Below the pieces are notes generated by a model, which searched no databases, had not been told where the DNA came from, and was given only the letters and a program-made list of their open reading frames with translations. Shown here piece after piece: positions 58,197-58,705 of a stretch of 58,705 nucleotides of DNA; position 1 is the first letter of the stretch, and the number at the start of each line of letters is the position of its first letter. Source of the stretch: Collinsella sp. (GTDB lineage: Bacteria > Actinomycetota > Coriobacteriia > Coriobacteriales > Coriobacteriaceae); contig DXLU01000023.1 of assembly GCA_019414565.1 (NCBI GenBank), positions 1-58,705 on the forward strand. The letters run 5' to 3'. The position numbers and the translations under genes were made by a program.

Positions 58197-58481
58197 CTAC
58201 GCCTGGCTTTTGGCGAAGAAGGCCGCAGCTTTTTTCAAGAAGGCGTTCTCCATCTCGAGCTCGCGTATGCGCCTTTTCGCCTCGCGAAGCTCGCGGTCCT
58301 CGGCCTTGGGGTCGGGCCCGCCGGCAAGCTCGCGCCGGCGGCTCTGCACCCACTTGTTCACGGTCTTGGAATTCAGGCCCAGTTCTGCGCAGCATTCCGT
58401 TATCGGCCTGCCCGTCGAGATGATGTAGTCGGCGGTCTCGCGCCTGAACTCGTCGGTGTACTTGGCGGCTGGGTTGGACAT
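58197..58481 (-). CDS. IS3-family transposase OrfA
   Basis: 94 residues starting MSNPAAKYTDEFRRETADYI: a helix-turn-helix (ITECCAELGLNSKTVNKWVQ) and a leucine-zipper-like helix (REAKRRIRELEMENAFLKKA). An AAAAAAG run on the minus strand (58235-58229) near its 3' end, where OrfB lies in the -1 frame, is the expected site of programmed frameshifting producing OrfAB. Confidence 0.92.
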   Translation of the reverse strand: MSNPAAKYTDEFRRETADYIISTGRPITECCAELGLNSKTVNKWVQSRRRELAGGPDPKAEDRELREAKRRIRELEMENAFLKKAAAFFAKSQA

Positions 58482-58563
58482 AGCATACCGTCCTCTCGGT
58501 CGTCGATGAATGCATTCTAAAGGATTGGGCCTCTAGCATGCGTGTCCGAAAAGACGATACAGG

Positions 58564-58705
58564 TCAGACAACCCAATCAGACGTCGTCTCGAGCACGTCC
58601 TCTGCACGGTCGAGCGTGCTTCTGGCCTTGGCACCCTGTTTGAACCACGAGCGCAGGTCCTCGAGCGTGCTGCCCGCTGCGTACACCTTGATTTTGCGAC
58701 CGCCT
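58564..58705 (-). CDS. 3' part of an unidentified gene, truncated by the IS
   Basis: Reading in from the window edge on the minus strand gives 46 codons: GGRKIKVYAAGSTLEDLRSW, FKQGAKARSTLDRAEDVL, ETTSDWVV, then TGA. The TGA consists of the first three bases of the IS terminus, so the original C terminus was probably lost to the insertion. Codon use fits the host. No family recognised from this short piece. Confidence 0.55.
   Translation of the reverse strand, partial: GGRKIKVYAAGSTLEDLRSWFKQGAKARSTLDRAEDVLETTSDWVV

Larger units (their letters stand above)
57262..58566 (-). mobile_element. IS3-family insertion sequence, 1305 bp
   Basis: Ends TGACCTGTGTC (left) and TGACCTGTATC (right, inverted) open imperfect terminal repeats of about 35 bp that share TTTCGGACACGCATGCT. 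Size, the TG...CA termini and two overlapping transposase frames fit the IS3 family. No clear target-site duplication is seen (flanks CCTTC and GACAA). Confidence 0.88.

Noticed and set aside
57262..58566. Target-site duplication of the IS3-family element
   Set aside because: Flanking bases CCTTC and GACAA do not match, so no duplication is claimed.

Overview
The window looks like a chromosome segment of a gut Coriobacteriia (Actinomycetota), most likely Collinsella or a close relative. The evidence is high G+C with G/C-rich third positions, an actinobacterial fhaA-fhaB-PP2C-rodA/pbpA-pknB cluster, a dnaK-grpE-dnaJ-hspR heat-shock operon, a mannose-type PTS operon with a DUF956 gene, and a multi-membrane-span LuxR protein. 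The genus is inferred from gene content, because no rRNA is present.

Layout. 1-1160: a 55-bp-arm perfect hairpin and a decayed methyltransferase. 1156-4844: a minus-strand operon of a secreted or membrane protein, a Ser/Thr kinase and an FHA protein. 5090-9345: recR, ybaB and dnaX, with an opposing small membrane-protein gene between ybaB and dnaX. 9462-10178: a YcxB-like membrane protein. 10284-16119: a LuxR-type membrane regulator, a small secreted protein, two ABC permeases, an ATPase and an exported protein. 16559-26616: the cell-division and cell-wall phospho-signalling cluster (kinase, FhaA, FhaB, PP2C, a RodA-PBP fusion, and PknB with four PASTA domains). 26721-26970: tRNA-Arg(CCT) with a duplicated 3' end. 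27106-30388: mannose-family PTS. 30767-35992: hypA, a large Fe-S flavoenzyme, a divergent TetR and a DUF5692 membrane protein. 36230-39575: an anchored protein, a DUF4143 ATPase and a tiny Pro/Lys protein. 39710-42337: clpB. 42624-44198: two small membrane proteins framed by hairpins. 44470-46770: an aconitase-family hydratase. 47058-51357: hspR, dnaJ, grpE, dnaK. 52017-52202: ferredoxin. 52440-56306: niaR-nadC-nadB-nadA de novo NAD synthesis operon. 56411-58705: MITE-like palindrome, IS3-family relic, intact IS3-family element, and a truncated gene.

Regulatory logic visible in the sequence: clpB and dnaK share a 27-bp dyad at the same promoter position, probably the HspR operator. The nad operon has a 19-bp-arm palindrome upstream and its presumed repressor niaR as last gene. 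The TetR gene and the flavoenzyme gene share two 15-bp palindromes.

The most unusual structure is a pair of arrays (16262-16399 and 51623-51792). Each consists of a 14-bp element near GGGATGCRSTTTCC repeated in strictly alternating orientation, with start-to-start steps of exactly 30 and 32 bp. Both lie in divergent intergenic regions. A second theme is a large set of intergenic hairpins, many with GGGGAC-type ends, resembling REP elements mobilised by RAYT transposases.
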